Shown here in pieces: positions 1-10,189 of a stretch of 64,000 nt of DNA. The stretch lies in NCBI RefSeq assembly GCF_000003195.3, contig NC_012873.2:32995603-33059602 (forward strand), in the 5' to 3' direction. A program made the position numbers and the translations under genes. The notes beneath the pieces were generated by a model. The model was not told the DNA's origin, did not search any database, and was given only the letters and a program-made list of their open reading frames with translations. The stretch's first letter is position 1, and every line of letters begins with the position of its first letter. Origin of the DNA: Sorghum bicolor. Taxonomy: Eukaryota > Streptophyta > Magnoliopsida > Poales > Poaceae.

Positions 1-905
1 AAATCAAGAATTATTTGGTAAATCCTCCAGTTCTGATTCCACCTTAGCAAGGGAAGCCCTTCAGATTGTATTTGTCCACTGATGGGATGGTCACCGGTTC
101 GTCTCTAATTCAAGAATTTGAAGGGAAGGAACGTGTGATTTATTATTTAAGCAGGAGATTGGTTGATGCTGAGACCAGGTATTCGGCCATTGAAAAGTTA
201 TGTTTGTGTCTTTATTTCTCATGTATTAAGTTGAGACACTATTTGTTATCGGTCGAATGCACTGTCATATGCAAAGATGATGTGGTCCGATATATGCTGT
301 CTATGCCGATTATGAGTGGCAGGATCGGTAAGTGGATTTTGGCACTGTCGGAACTCGATTTGCGTTACGAATTGGCTAAAGTGGTTAAAGGACAGATTAT
401 GGCCGATTTCGTGACTCAACATTGCAGCACAGTGGAGACTTTAGAAATTGTGCCTTGGACACTCTTCTTTGATGGATCCACGTGTGACCGGGGGGCAGGA
501 ATCGGTATGGTGTTAATTTCCCCTCAGGGAAGGAAGTATGAGTTTTCCTTGCCGATTGTTGCCACGTCAACAAATAATCAGGCTGAATATCAAGCTTTGA
601 TAAAGGGGTTGGAATTACTAAGGGAAGTTCATGCTGATGCTGTTGAAATCTTCGGAGATTCTATGCTGGTTATAAATCAATTGGCTGGAAGCTATGAATG
701 CCGAAGCGAAGTCCTGATAACTTATCACGAAAGAAGTATGCAACTGTTAAAGGAATTCAAGGATTTTCGATTAGAGCATGTTCCTCGATTGCATAATGAA
801 GAGGCCAATCGATTGGCTCAGCATGCCTCGGGGTATCAGCTCATGATAAATGCAATATCGGCAATTGATGCCGATGATTGGAGAAAAGAAATCATTGATT
901 ATTAA
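1..905 (+). pseudogene. Tat pol fragment: RT end, RNase H and archaeal-type RNase H (element A)
   Basis: The reading frame is open from base 1 except for a TAG at 45-47, where element B has CAG (Gln), so the first ATG at 66 is not a true start. The first part is the gypsy RNase H (LYLSTDGM, then the YYLSRRLVDAETRYSAIEKLC stretch). From about 449 a second RNase H follows, with FFDGSTCDRG, NNQAEYQ and FGDSM supplying the D, E and D of the catalytic set. Tat-lineage elements are known for this extra RNase H. The frame ends in TAA at 903-905. Compared with B one T is missing there, which is a -1 frameshift that separates it from integrase. Confidence 0.88.
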
Positions 906-2134
906 AGGATCCATCCAAGAAAGTTGAGAGACGTGTTCGGTTTCAAGCTACTAAGTATGTGCTCCTTGAAGATGAGTTATATTACCGAACTATTGATGGA
1001 ATTCTTCTCAGGTGCTTAGGTGATGATGAGGCTAGAAGTTTGATGGGAGAGATCCATGAGGGAGTGTGTGGAGCACATCAGTCGGCATTTAAGATGAAGT
1101 GGATGATCAGAAAAAACGGATATTATTGGCCGACTATACTTGAGGATTGCTTTAAGTATTTCAAAGGGTGTCAAGGATGTCAGAAGTTTGGCAATATTCA
1201 AAGGGCACCCGCATCGGCCATGAATCCTATCATCAAGCCTTGGCCGTTCCGAGGATGGGCTATTGATTTAATCGGCCATATTTCTCTGCCATCCAGCAAA
1301 GGACATAAATTTATTTTGGTTGCCACCGATTATTTCACCAAATGGGTTGAAGTTATTCCTTTAAAGAAAGTTACATCGGCCAACATGATTGATTTTGTGA
1401 AAGAGCCTATTATTTACCGATTTGGAATTCCTCAAACAATTACTACTGATCAGGGTACTATGTTCACATCAGGGGAGTTTGATGAATTTGCAATCGGTAT
1501 GGGAATTAAAGTATTAAACTCTTCTCCTTACTATGCTCAAGCTAATGGTCAGGCCGAGGCATCTAACAAAGGAATTATCAAGCTTGTTAAACGGAAGATT
1601 GAAGAAAATCCTAGGAGGTGGCACACATTGTTAAGTGAAGCTTTATGGTCGTATCAGATGGCTTGTCATCGATAGAGCAAGGTTTCACCTTATCAGTTGG
1701 TGTATGGGCATGATGCAGTGTTACCTTGGGAAATTAAGACTGGGTTTAGGCGACTATCTTTTCAAGATCAATTGGCTGCCGATGATTATGCTACCTTGAT
1801 GACAGACGAGTTGGATGATCTAGCAGGGCATCGGTTAAGGGCTTTGATGAGTATAGAAGAGAATAAGAAGAGAGTTGCCAGATGGTATGATAAGAAGGTA
1901 AAAGCTAAGGAGTTTGCCGATGGAGACTTAGTATGGAAGTTAATCTTACTGATCGGGACTAAAAGTTCAAAATTTGGGAAGTGGTCTCCCAATTGGGAGG
2001 GTCCCTATCGGATAAGTCGATCGGCTCCCGGTAACGCCTATATTTTAGAAACTATTGAAGGAGTTGAATTTCCTAGAGCATTAAATGGCAAATATCTAAA
2101 GAAGTATTACCCAAGCATATGGGTCGATGCATAA
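906..2134 (+). pseudogene. Tat integrase (element A)
   Basis: Integrase performs strand transfer of the cDNA into the host chromosome. The N-terminal HHCC zinc finger is visible as HEGVCGAH and, about 30 residues on, GCQGC. The catalytic core shows AIDLIGHI (first D), TTDQGTMF (second D) and GQAEASNKG (E). The C-terminal part ends with NGKYLKKYYPSIWVDA and TAA at 2132-2134. One in-frame TAG at 1673-1675 interrupts the core's end; otherwise this is a single frame from the shift near 905. It runs convergently towards the antisense gene that ends at 2290, with a 155-bp gap. Confidence 0.88.
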
Positions 2135-2144
2135 AAGTTTAAGT

Positions 2145-2230
2145 GCCGATAACACTCCTATCGGCTGGATCAAAATGTATCTGGGGCCGGACTTAATGTT
2201 TTAAAAGGGGCCGATAACAGTCCTATCGGC
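2145..2230. terminator. Twin stem-loops in the pol / antisense-gene convergent gap (element A)
   Basis: Two stem-loops share the 7-bp stem GCCGATA / TATCGGC and have 7-nt loops. They lie at 2145-2165 and 2210-2230 in the short gap between the stop of pol (2134) and the stop of the antisense gene (2290). Element B carries both at 44802-44822 and 44868-44888, the second with one mismatch. A role in 3' end formation of the two convergent transcripts is inference; the inverted repeats themselves are directly visible. Confidence 0.55.
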
Positions 2231-2289
2231 TAGACTGAAACATTAGGGGTGTTCAAAAGAAAGGAGCGAATATATTGCCGATGAAGAAT

Positions 2290-5200
2290 TCACATGTCCA
2301 ACAGCGCCTGGATCGCCGCTATAGCGCGCAGATGGATCTGGTTGGCTTCTTCTATTTCCTTCACATCATCATTGGCAGAGCCTTCCACTGGCTTCAGCTT
2401 CTTCTTCATCTGCAGTGTCGTGTGGGCTTGGATATTTCGCTCTTGCTCAAGAAGCTTGATTGTTTCAGGCAGTTGGCTTTCTTCTTGTCGGGCTTGGGAC
2501 AAGGCTTCTTCTACCTGTTTGAGTTCTGCCAACAGAGCTTCTGTTCTCGTCGATAGATCAGAAATCTTTTGTTTCAATACATCTCCTAAGGATGTCAGAA
2601 TGCCGATGCTCTTGTGTTTCTCATCGGCAAGGAGTTTTACCTTCATCATCTCCTCAGAGAGCTAGGCATAATCAGCTCTATCGGCAAGACGCTGGGCAGC
2701 CCTTTGATACTGCAGTTGACGGCTCTCTAGGTGTGCAGCTTGGAAAATGATCTCTTCGGCATCGTCAGGGATTTGGCCTCTGAGGGTCTTGAACAAAACT
2801 TTGGTCCGATCAGAGTCATCGACCAGTTGGGCTGTGTCTTGATGAAGGAGGGCCGATAACTCTTCTAATTTTGCCCTGCTTTCTGCCGATGTGATTCCAA
2901 CGGCTCGAGAAGAACTTCCCTCCTCGCCTTCATCTTCAGAGATGTCGATGGCAAAGGAGAACAAACTGTCAGGAGAGTCCTATTCCTAAAAAGGAAATGA
3001 AATAAGTTATTCCATGGTCAAGTATTGATAAATAATACAGATAGAGATTGGGTGACTTACTTGTTTCAGGGCAATCTCTCGCCTCTGACTAGAAGATGCC
3101 GATGGAACCATGGGCTGGTCGGCTGGGGTTGCTGATGGGACTATGTCAGCTGAAAGAATAACAGAGATAATTATAAGATAGAGAAAGTAGGTTCATAGGC
3201 AGTGATTTCATAGGAAGTGTGTTACCTTGAGGGGGAGCAGTACTTGTTTGGATGGAAGAAACTACCGATGCTATAATTGAACTTGCTGGATCGGTAGTTT
3301 GCTCATGCACGTGTCTTCCGGCTGAGGTACCTCTGGCTGGGGTTCTTCTGGTTGGAGTTCTTCCACTTGGGGTGCTTCTTGTGGCTGAGAAGGAGGTGGT
3401 ACCTGCTGTGTCTGGGTTTCTGGAGAAGAGGGAGAAGATTCCACTGGGATTGGAGACACAAGGGGAGGAGAAGGTGTTGCTGTCCTCTGACGCTTTGCTT
3501 GTGATCTGGTTCTCTTGGAGCCTTTCCTTTTCCCTTGACTGGACTGGGGGGCATCGACACTTGTGCTTCTAGTCCTTGCCGATGCGCCAGTATGCTGATA
3601 CAACGATGGAAATTCGTGAGTACAAGTGTAACAGATGTAAGAATGAAATTGGTATGAAAGAGTTTAAAAAATTTACCTTGAAGGCCAGTGATAAAGTAGA
3701 GGCTGCTACCGATGGAGATGTCTTCGTCCGCTTGGTGGTGACTTTCTTGAGGCGCACACCTCGATGCATTATAGCAGCCAAGGTGGGAGCGTTATTGCCG
3801 ATTGAGGAGATCAGACCTGATGGAAAAAGCTCAATCGGCTTGCCACTCCTGCTGACCGATGGTGGCGTGTCGTCAACCTGTGTATGACAAAGAAAGGGGG
3901 TTACCGATTGAAAAGGACAGTGAAAAAATTAAAACATCGGTATTGAAATACTTACAGTATTATCAGGGACTTTGTACTAGGGATCGATCATGCCGCGGTA
4001 CGTAAGAGCTGATTTGTAGAACAAATGCTCCTTCCATTCCTCCCACCATTGTTTGTACGCCTGAGTGATGAAGAGAGTCAGAATCCACTCTGATAGATCT
4101 GCATCTGTATCAGCACTCGGTGGCAGTTGAGCTACTCGGGTCCACTCGAGAAGGCTAGTAATGGTTTCCCTGGGTTTTATCACATCGGCATAACAGAGTG
4201 CGATCGGCAGCTGGCCGAAAGCTAGTTGACGGGCTAGTGCCGATGGGTTGTAAAACTCATAGGTCTGGTTGGAGGCTTTCCCACTGCCAAAGAAGTTTAC
4301 TGGTATGGCTCTGGGAGTAATCAGTGCCATCATCACATCGTGATCCTTGTTGAGAGCGTCATTGAACGGATGGAAGACCAAAGGAAATCTGGTGTCTGGA
4401 TCTTCATAAGGCATCCATGCTCGCTGTTCTCTGGTCAGGCCTTCGTACAGGGTTTGGAAAAATCGGCTAACCTGGTCTGCGTTACAACCTGTGTCAGGTA
4501 GAACTATGGTAACCTTGCCAAAGTTTAGAGGAGGTCGAGTTGCCTATTCTTCTTCATCCAATTCATAATTCTCGGCTATATCCCTGGGGAAGCGTTGTGC
4601 GAAAAGGTTGAACTCAAGACGCTTGTGCATATGGAGGCTAAGCCACATGTTAATGAACCACCAAGGGCCCCCTAGGTTGCCGATGGGTTCGCCGAGCAGA
4701 AGTTTTCTGGCTACTTGATGAAGAAGATGATAGGCAGAGCCAAGCAGGTATCGGCCGAGGGGAAATCGGCCACCATTAGCTAATCTCTCTGCTGCCGATA
4801 GGTAGACAGAGGTTGGTCCTGCCGATTGACCATAGAATACGAATTTGTCTAGCCACATCTTCAGGAAGGTGGTCTGCTCCTTTATATTGACAGGCCCTGT
4901 TCTACGGTACTTCTGAATGTACCCTGACCACCCGCCGATAGCGCGAGTTTCCACCTTGGCGCTAGGTGTGGTGTCAAATATGTGACTACTATCGGTAGTG
5001 GATACATCTAAGCCGGTGAGCATAAGCACATCGGCAAGAGTGGGAGAAGCAGGGCCGTGACCGAAGATGAAGGCATTAAGCGTGTCTGACCAAAAATATG
5101 ATGCAGCAATCAACAGTGTTTCATTCCTATGCATATCGGCAAGGGACAATCTGATGCATTGGTCCAGTTTTCGCTCACCCCACTAAACCTCATTAGAGTG

Positions 5201-5560
5201 GCTGACTCTCAAGAACCAATCCTTCCATCCATTGGTGGGACTGGGCCAGGAATGGAAGGCGTCTTTCCACAGATCTAGAGAAAAGTTCTCGGCTCTAAAG
5301 GGGATTCTGTTGGTTTCTGCGTTGATTAGATCGGTGGGATCTGGGTTCCTAGCGGACCGAGACATTGGAGGTGTGGCTGATCGGTAGGAATGACAATTTT
5401 ATTGGACAAATCCTAGAGGTTTTTAAGAATAAAGAGAAGAACAAAAGAAAAAGAAGAAAAAAATGTTCAGTAAAGTAAATTACAGATGAACAAGGGTATG
5501 GTAAAAGTACAAAAGGAAGGGTGATGAACTGACCTTAGGAACAGCAAAGTTGATGGCCAT
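2290..5560 (-). pseudogene. Antisense multi-exon gene in element A: plant-mobile-domain-like protein with C-terminal coiled coil
   Basis: The gene runs opposite to gag-pol between pol and the 3' LTR. A short first exon (5560-5534, 9 codons starting MAINF) is followed by introns with GT...AG ends at 5533-5413, 3955-3878, 3225-3150 and 3060-2986; one more region near 3676-3594 is uncertain. Exon 2 onwards encodes a domain resembling the plant mobile domain (LADVLMLTGLDV, GGWSGYIQKYRR, GGPWWFINMWL, RGMIDP). A basic/proline-rich stretch follows, and the last exon (2985-2290) is acidic then strongly coiled-coil. The same introns recur in B. Breaks include a lost base near the start of exon 2, a TAG at 5180-5182 where B has CAA (Gln), and TAG stops near 4541 and 3974. 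The family assignment rests on remembered sequence patterns. The protein's role is unknown. Confidence 0.72.
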
Positions 5561-5710
5561 CTCCTCGCGAGGAAGATGATCGAGGACTTTGAGGTTGGTG
5601 GAGGAAGTTCTTGCTAGATTTATTGGAGACCTCGAACGGTGCCGCCGCCAAGGAAGTGGATGCTGGGGCTGTAGAATGATGCGATGGAGAAGTAGTACCC
5701 GAAAAGGAAC

Positions 5711-5718
5711 TATTTATA
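5711..5718 (-). promoter_or_regulatory. TATA box of the antisense gene (element A)
   Basis: TATAAATA on the - strand lies about 150 bp upstream of the antisense gene's ATG at 5560. Element B has the related TTTAAATA at 41243-41250, at the same distance from its ATG. The flanking sequence is also shared (GTCCGTTTTGTCC-type sequence upstream, an ATTCTACAGCCC stretch downstream). The position suits an RNA polymerase II core promoter independent of the LTR; promoter activity is inferred. Confidence 0.6.
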
Positions 5719-6102
5719 GGACAAAACGGGCAAGGGCAAATTTGACTTAACTCTTCACCATATCCGTGAAATCCGAGGGTACTCAAGTGGATATGGTAAC
5801 TGTTCGCACGGTAATCAAGGGATTGAGCAGGTGATTTGACAGGAAGCAGTCATAATCTGGAGATATTTTACTGTGCGGGATTTCCTGGTTGGTCCATCGG
5901 CAGCTCCTTCTAACGGTAATATTGCCGATGGGCGAATGTGGTGGAAATATCCAGTTCAGGAAGTTGAGGAATTCGAGGAATCTACGGAAGGATCGGGCCA
6001 GAGTTGTTCGGCTTCAATGGTCGGTTGCCGAATTGGAAGGATTAATTGTGGAAAGGCGTCGTTATTGCGGAAAATTTTGGAGCATTCATGATTTTATACG
6101 CC

Positions 6103-6118
6103 GAAATTAGAGGGCATG
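6103..6118 (+). other. Polypurine tract of element A
   Basis: The purine-rich stretch ending AGAGGGCATG lies immediately before the TGTTGACACC start of the 3' LTR. B has the matching TTGAGGGGCATG at the same place (40842-40857, - strand). It is the likely plus-strand primer site. Confidence 0.65.
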
Positions 6119-6835
6119 TGTTGACACCAATTTTGGATACCTATTCCGGATCGGTGGAGTGTGAATCGGTAAGATAGGGTAACAGTAACTGGTCTGCAGG
6201 GGAGTTGCCGATGATGGTGGTTGCCGATGAAGGGACAGCTGAATGTGACTAAGTCTATGGGTGGTGATGCGTTCGTGCCGATGGTCAAGCATTAGCTTTT
6301 GCCTATGGCTACGATGGGGAGTCTGCCGATGATTCGGAAGGAGGGCCTGAAGATTGCCGATTGGTCCATGGTGGTGTCCTAGTCTATCTTGGGAGGATAG
6401 TTTTATGCTTTCCTTAGTTATTTAGATCGTTTTGTATACGGATTCTATTTAATTTGGAATTTAAATCCTAGTCGTGTCTAATTGTAGCTCTTTGAGCAGG
6501 GTATAAATGTAGACCCTGGGGTCTTGTAAAGAAGACATCCATCAATCAATCAAACACAAGTTTTTACTCTTATTCCAGCATCTACCTTTTCGACGACTTC
6601 GTCATATTTTCCTTTTATTACTAGTTCTTAGGAGTTCGTCGACTTAAGCTCGGCGTATTCTCGAGTTCCGTGTGAATACCTCTTGGTCGTGGCATCCGGG
6701 CGCATCGCTGTTGTCGGGACCAAAGTATTCGAGTTATCACCTTTGCCGATAGTAAGGTCAAATCGGCTGGCACGCCTTAACGTTTGAATTGGGTATTAGC
6801 CCTTTGTGTTTGCAGATCCAGCTTTTGCATCAACA
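6119..6835 (+). repeat. 3' LTR of element A (717 bp)
   Basis: The LTR starts TGTTGACACC and ends GCATCAACA, so the ends form a short TGTTGA/TCAACA inverted repeat. It matches B's LTRs at 40129-40841 and 59504-60217. A TATA box (TATAAAT, 6502-6508) precedes a CA-rich stretch that suits the transcription start. GCCGAT/ATCGGC motifs recur in it. Confidence 0.92.
6502..6508 (+). promoter_or_regulatory. LTR TATA box of element A
   Basis: TATAAAT occurs in the 3' LTR and is conserved in both LTRs of B (- strand, 40453-40459 and 59828-59834). It would drive the genomic transcript of the element in the 5' LTR copy. Confidence 0.6.
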
Positions 6836-8489
6836 AAGCCACACTTATTCTTCTTAGTGCTTTCGATGGAAATGAGTACAACCGAGTGATGAATGTTGAT
6901 GTAGCAAAACAGATTTGGGATACTTTGCATCTTGCACATGAAGGTGTTGACAAAGTAAGAAGAGCAAAGATTGATTTGTTGATGGCAAAGCTCAATAGAT
7001 TTGTGATAGTTGATGATGAAGGGCCACAATAAATGTTTGATAGGCTAATGACACTAGTTAGAAAGATTAGAGGCTACAGTGGTGATGAGCTAGATGATCA
7101 CAAGGTGGTGAAGGTCATGCTAGAGGCATATTCTCCAAGAAATGAGACCGTAGTGACATTAATCAGAGATAAGAAGAAGTTTGAGCACTTCACACCAAAT
7201 GATGTGCTTGGTAGACTGTTAACCTTTGACATGCAAAGAGAAGAAGCAAATGAAAGAAGAAGGCTAGGGGAGCTACAAGCCAAGTTGGAAGGCATGAAAA
7301 TCAAGGATCTAACTCTCAAGGCAAAGAAATCAAATCAATAAGGCAGCTGCAGCAAATCCAAAAACAACAAGCAATCACCAACAATCAAGCCCAAGAAAGC
7401 AAAGCAAGTGCAAGAAAATGATGCAACCTCTTCCTCCTCAAGTGAAGATGAAAGTGATGGTGATGAATATGAGAAGATCAGTGATGTTGCTTTCTTCATG
7501 AGGAAGTACCACAAGGGATTGAAAAGGCAAGGGTATAAAGTTGTACCAAGGAGGTTCTCCAACAAGAAAAAGAGAATGTGCTTTGGATGTGGTAGCACCG
7601 AACATCTCATTGCAGCTTGCCCACTTTAAAATAAAGAGAGCACTCACAAACACATCAAGAAGGAAGGAACATATGAAGGCAAGAAGAACTACAAGAGAAG
7701 TGGAGAGGCACACATTGGTCATGAGTTGGATTCAACTCAAGAGATCTCAAGTGATGAAGATGAGAAGATTGCTACCATGGCTGTCCTCAAGATGTCTTCT
7801 TCACCAAGGCTCTTCAATAACATGACCGATGATGATGATGATAATCCCTCTCCCACTTGCCTCATGGAAAAAGACAAGAAGGTGAAATCAAAATCTACCA
7901 TTCTATCACTACCTCACAATGTCTCAAGTAGTGATATTAGTGATTCGTCTAGTGATGAAGAAATAGATAATATTAACAAAAATTTGGATCCTAAGACTAA
8001 ACTCTTTATCACCAAGCTATTAGAGGAATTAGATGGTGTTCATGCTGAGCTTGATGCTAGAGATAATGATCTTGATGAACAAGAAAAGATCTATGTGTCT
8101 TGCAAAGAACCACTTGCGGTAGAGAGAAGTGAGGTGGCTGACCTAAAGAAATCCTTATCAAAAGAAAAGGAAATCCATGCTCTGACAAAGAAGGAAAATA
8201 TTGCTCTCTTTGAAAAGTATTGTGTCTTAGATAAAAAGCACAAAGAAAAGGAGCTGCAATATGACCTTCTTCGAGAGAGCCACTCACAGCTCTCTAGTGC
8301 AAAGAATATCTCTAACTTCTCTAGTATTAAAGGTTGTGGTAAATGCTATAATCTTGATTTGAATATGTATTTCACTAACATTGCAAACATGGAGGTTATG
8401 AGAAAAGAGATCACTAGATTGAATGATCTGCTGAAGACAAAGTGTGAAGGTGCAGCAAGTGGCAAGGAAAATCAAACGAGTTTGACTAG
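6836..8489 (+). pseudogene. Copia gag fragment (SIRE/Maximus-like), cut by element A
   Basis: A single frame continues from 6836 to about 8489 with TAA stops at 7030, 7339 and 7627. The first part resembles the copia-type gag domain (VAKQIWDTLHLAHEG, IRGYSGDELDDHKVVKVML). A CCHC zinc knuckle (C-X2-C-X4-H-X4-C) lies at 7579-7620. The rest is acidic, with a Ser/Asp-rich stretch, then a coiled coil (RLNDLLKTKC). Gag packages the element RNA into particles. The start is lost through insertion of A, and the end runs abruptly into LTR sequence near 8490, so protease and pol have been deleted. Confidence 0.75.
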
Positions 8490-9351
8490 TTTGACTAGGG
8501 CGGCAGTGCAACCCTCCTTCTGGCCGTTGGAAGACAGGGGTATATATACCACTCCTACTTGACCACAACGGTCATCTAAGCCATTCACTTCGTCTTCCTT
8601 CGTTCTAACCGTTACAGAACACCAGTGCTCACTTCTCTATCTCTTCCATTGTTGCTTCTCAAGCTCTCAAGCAAATCCATCATTCCCACCATCATTTCTT
8701 CAGAGAAAAGGTTGCAAACTTCGATTAGAGAGCAGATCCACTATTTCCCAAAGTCTAAGAGCATTTGGTTCACGTTTGTTCGGCATCCCTAGAGTTTGTT
8801 ACTCTTGGAGCTTGCTCCTAGCCGGCTAGCCGTCGCCCTAGAGCTTGCCAAACTTGTGTAGCAGCCAAGGGAAGTCTGTAACCTTGACTTGAAGCTAAGA
8901 AATCACCCCTTCCTCAAGAGGTAACACTCTTGTTGAAGAACGAGGGAAGGACAAGCCTTTGTGGCGAGTCGGTCCTAGTGTGGGCACCTCAACAACGTGG
9001 AGTAAGTGCAGCCTTGTGTGGCGACCGCTGAACCACGGGGTAAATCTTCGTGTGCTGGTTATGTTCTTTACTTTCTTGTGTTGTTGAGTTGTTCTAGGGT
9101 TTGAGCTCGATTACTATGCAACATATCTTTTGTAGGTTTGTGTGTTGGTTCTAGTGTTTACTAACTTGCAGGGAGCTGAGAAATTTACCTCATATAAGTT
9201 TCCCAAAGTCTTTCTTGTTTACTATCTTTAGCTTTCTGTTAAGAGGCTAGCAGTGCCGCCCTATCCTGTGAATCTAATAGTAAGTGAAGTTTTTGAGTTG
9301 ATAGGCCTATTCACCCCCCTCTAGGCCATCCTAGACTACCAGAGATCCTAC
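8490..9351 (+). repeat. Partial copia LTR (SIRE/Maximus-like)
   Basis: Non-coding sequence directly follows gag. It has a TATATATA box at 8541-8548, then a transcribed-leader-like stretch, and ends with the CTATTCACCCCCCTCTAGG motif at 9308-9326, typical of the 3' end of SIRE-type copia LTRs (from memory). No primer-binding site follows; a telomere-like tract begins at once. The 5' end of the LTR is missing, which fits a deletion from gag into the LTR. Confidence 0.55.
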
Positions 9352-9352
9352 A

Positions 9353-9407
9353 TTTAGGGTTTAGGGTTTAGGGTTCAGGGCTTAGGGCTTAGGTTTAGGG
9401 TTTAGTG
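9353..9407 (+). repeat. Interstitial telomeric-type repeat
   Basis: Eight head-to-tail units of the plant telomere motif TTTAGGG lie here. The first three are perfect; later ones vary (TTCAGGG, CTTAGGG, CTTAGG, TTTAGTG). The tract abuts the end of the copia LTR piece. Confidence 0.8.
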
Positions 9408-9639
9408 TATATCATTTGCTAACAATTAAATATATCATAATTGTACCACTAATTTATACCACTAATTGTACCACTAATTATAGCACTAATTGTACCACTA
9501 TTAGATCCATCTCTAGACATACCTATAGTTTGAAGGCGGTGAGACGGTGGATAGACGGCGGTCGGTGCGGAGACTCGACGGGGACTTCGGTGACGACGGC
9601 AGAGGGACGTCGATCTGGAAGAAGGAAGAAAGAGGGAAC
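9408..9639. other. Intergenic filler with short degenerate repeats
   Basis: From 9440 to 9505 a degenerate ACCACTAATT(GT) unit of about 13 bp recurs roughly five times. It is followed by GC-rich sequence to about 9610. No gene is recognised. Confidence 0.4.
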
Positions 9640-9845
9640 AAATATTATATCACATTTACATATTGTGGCACATGCATGAAGCACTAAATATAGAAGAAAA
9701 CAAAAACTAATTGCACAGTTTGTCTGTAATTTATGAGACAAATCTTTTGAGCCTAGTTAGTTTATGATTGGACAATATTTGCTACAAACAAACGAAAATG
9801 CTACAGTACCAAAATCCGAAATCTTTTCGAAACTAAACAAGGCCT
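9640..9845. mobile_element. Truncated MITE related to the one at 9900-10137
   Basis: It shares with the next feature the inner blocks AAAACTAATTGCAC, AATCTTTTGAGCCTAGTTAG and ATGATTGGACAATATTTG and the right end AAACTAAACAAGGCC. The left terminal repeat is missing. Confidence 0.6.
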
Positions 9846-9899
9846 ATGTGAAATATCCAAGTCTCTAAATAAATTTGTTAAAAAACTAGACTTAAAGAT

Positions 9900-10137
9900 C
9901 CTTGTTTAGTTCCAAAAAATTTTGCAAAATTTTTTAGATTCTCCGTCACATCAAATCTTTAGACGTATGCATGGAGTATTAAATATAGACAAAAATAAAA
10001 ACTAATTGCACTGTTTGGTTGGAATTGACGATACGAATCTTTTGAGCCTAGTTAGTCCATGATTGGACAATATTTGTCAAATACAAACAAAAATTCTACT
10101 GCGTCGAATTCCTAAAATTTTTTTGAACTAAACAAGG
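9900..10137. mobile_element. MITE with 13-bp terminal inverted repeats
   Basis: It has perfect 13-bp inverted termini, CCTTGTTTAGTTC and GAACTAAACAAGG, 238 bp overall, and is AT-rich and non-coding. Elements with these ends are very abundant in sorghum-like grasses (from memory). The superfamily was not determined, because no unambiguous target duplication could be read. Confidence 0.75.
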
Positions 10138-10189
10138 CCTAATTATGTGTTATAAATATTAATATTTTTTACTATATATTTAGTTAAAG

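Larger units (their letters stand above)
1..6835 (+). mobile_element. Element A: 3' half of a Tat-lineage Ty3/gypsy LTR retrotransposon
   Basis: The left part of the element lies outside the window. In order it contains the end of reverse transcriptase, RNase H, a second archaeal-type RNase H, integrase, a convergent antisense gene, a purine-rich tract and the 3' LTR. It is closely similar along its length to element B (40129-60217, opposite strand), which supplies the full plan of the family. The dual RNase H and the extra antisense ORF are known hallmarks of the plant Tat lineage. Its right end at 6835 abuts copia gag coding sequence, so A inserted into a copia element. The target duplication cannot be tested because the left end is missing. 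Confidence 0.9.

Noticed and set aside
3252..3572. + strand ORF opposite the antisense gene of A
   Set aside because: Shadow of the Pro/Gln-rich antisense exon; no match in B's equivalent strand.
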